From UBA3907 sp033810155 (lineage in GTDB: Bacteria; Bacillota; Sulfobacillia; Fermentithermobacillales; Fermentithermobacillaceae): a stretch of 33,969 nucleotides of DNA. The stretch is taken from positions 1 to 33,969 of the forward strand of contig JAPXKJ010000010.1 of assembly GCA_033810155.1 (NCBI GenBank). Reading direction: 5' to 3'. Position 1 is the stretch's first letter; each line of letters opens with the position of its first letter. Position numbers and translations under genes: made by a program. This document shows, one piece after another, positions 33,610 through 33,969 of the stretch. The notes below the pieces were generated by a model. It was not told the origin of the DNA and made no database searches. It saw nothing but the letters and a program-made list of their open reading frames with translations.

Positions 33610-33621
33610 TTGTTTATTTTT

Positions 33622-33694
33622 GCGGCCAGGCTGCCACCCTAAAGGGAGAGGCCCTATAGCTTTGCGTCCTTAGGTTTCCCTAAGTTTGCCAAAG
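33622..33694 (-). promoter_or_regulatory. c-di-GMP-I (GEMM-I) riboswitch before the TasA-like gene
   Basis: On the minus strand the aptamer reads in conserved order: GGCAAAC, the hairpin CTTAGG-GAAA-CCTAAG with its GNRA tetraloop, the hallmark GGACGCAAAGC, a second arm with GGGCC and CCCTTTAGGG, and the 3' part GTGGCAGCCTGGCCGC. These are the signature elements of class I c-di-GMP riboswitches. It lies 31 bases before the gene's start codon with an A-rich linker and no terminator, which favours control of translation. Confidence 0.93.
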
Positions 33695-33729
33695 TTTAGT
33701 ACCTAAATCAAAGAACCGGAAAATCGAAA

Positions 33730-33969
33730 CTATGGACCAGGAACATAGGGTTGATCTGGAGTAAAAGGTAATGTGTCTAGCCCCCACACCTCCTTCCAAG
33801 CATCATGCGTAGTCTGAACACCTTCTGCCACAACTTTGATGGTAAGAAACTTACCGGTATACTCAGGCCCCAATGCCGTAAAGGAGACACTTGCTAACAA
33901 TGGGCTGGAATACTGTCCCTGGGTTAAATAGTACCTAAAGTAGTAGTAGCCGTCTGTGTGAAGAACCCA
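33730..33969 (-). CDS. Second TasA/camelysin-like protein, C-terminal part only
   Basis: An open minus-strand frame runs from the window edge to TAG at 33730 and gives 79 residues. The stretch parallels the end of the neighbouring TasA-like protein: DGYYYFRYYLTQG versus GWYYYTSPVAAG, PEYTGKFLTIKVVAEGVQ versus NDYQGATFTLEVEAEAIQ, and HDAWKEVWGLDT versus AALDQWGVDPST. It is therefore a diverged paralogue encoded just upstream on the same strand. The start, signal peptide and any leader lie outside the window. The riboswitch sits between the two genes, so it does not control this copy. Confidence 0.8.
   Translation of the reverse strand, partial: WVLHTDGYYYFRYYLTQGQYSSPLLASVSFTALGPEYTGKFLTIKVVAEGVQTTHDAWKEVWGLDTLPFTPDQPYVPGP

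Noticed and set aside
1..33969. CRISPR arrays, insertion sequences, phage genes, tRNA or rRNA genes
   Set aside because: No spaced direct repeats, transposase motifs, integrase or cloverleaf/rRNA sequences were seen on either strand.

Overview
The window looks like chromosomal DNA of an anaerobic Gram-positive bacterium (Bacillota, Clostridia-like). The evidence is direct: strong AGGAGG-type ribosome binding sites, frequent TTG and GTG starts, a T-box leader on serS, an FMN riboswitch on ribU, a c-di-GMP-I riboswitch, a class D sortase with an LPXTG substrate, and a superoxide reductase (desulfoferrodoxin). The species cannot be named from sequence alone. No rRNA, tRNA, IS element, phage or CRISPR array was seen.

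Layout. 1-734: the 3' end of a D-aminoacylase gene and a small unknown gene with its own promoter. 812-2801 (minus): an FMN-riboswitch-controlled operon, ribU followed by a divergent MtnA/eIF2B-like sugar-phosphate isomerase. 2873-4516 (plus): serS under a serine T-box, divergent from the flavin operon. 4535-6867: a DUF2284 cysteine-rich protein, superoxide reductase and an APH-fold kinase. 6907-10475 (minus): two tandem mgtE magnesium transporters and an iron-sulfur flavoprotein. 10476-10964: a gene-free interval with a nested inverted repeat. 10965-12281: an M28 aminopeptidase. 12273-19092 (minus): a WYL regulator, an SDR dehydrogenase, sbcD and sbcC. 19347-26841: two amidohydrolases, a VOC protein, P5C dehydrogenase, a nitroreductase and an MFS transporter. 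27030-31307: a penicillin-acylase-family hydrolase and a beta-propeller lipoprotein in one operon. 31312-33969 (minus): class D sortase, an LPXTG protein and two TasA/camelysin-like proteins, one cut by the window edge.

How the genes work together. Many genes hydrolyse amide bonds or handle their products: D-aminoacylase, M28 peptidase, two amidohydrolases, penicillin acylase and P5C dehydrogenase. This fits a peptide- and amino-acid-using anaerobe. Superoxide reductase, the iron-sulfur flavoprotein, the nitroreductase and riboflavin uptake form a redox/flavin theme.

The most interesting region is the right end. A c-di-GMP-I riboswitch, recognised by sequence, lies directly before a TasA-like gene. 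The aptamer contains a 9-base stretch perfectly complementary to that gene's Shine-Dalgarno region, and no terminator lies between them. Downstream are a TasA-fold-like protein carrying an LPKTG wall-anchoring signal on a Pro/Glu stalk, and a class D sortase. I infer a c-di-GMP-controlled surface fibre in which a sortase-anchored TasA-like protein may take the anchoring role that TapA has in Bacillus subtilis.
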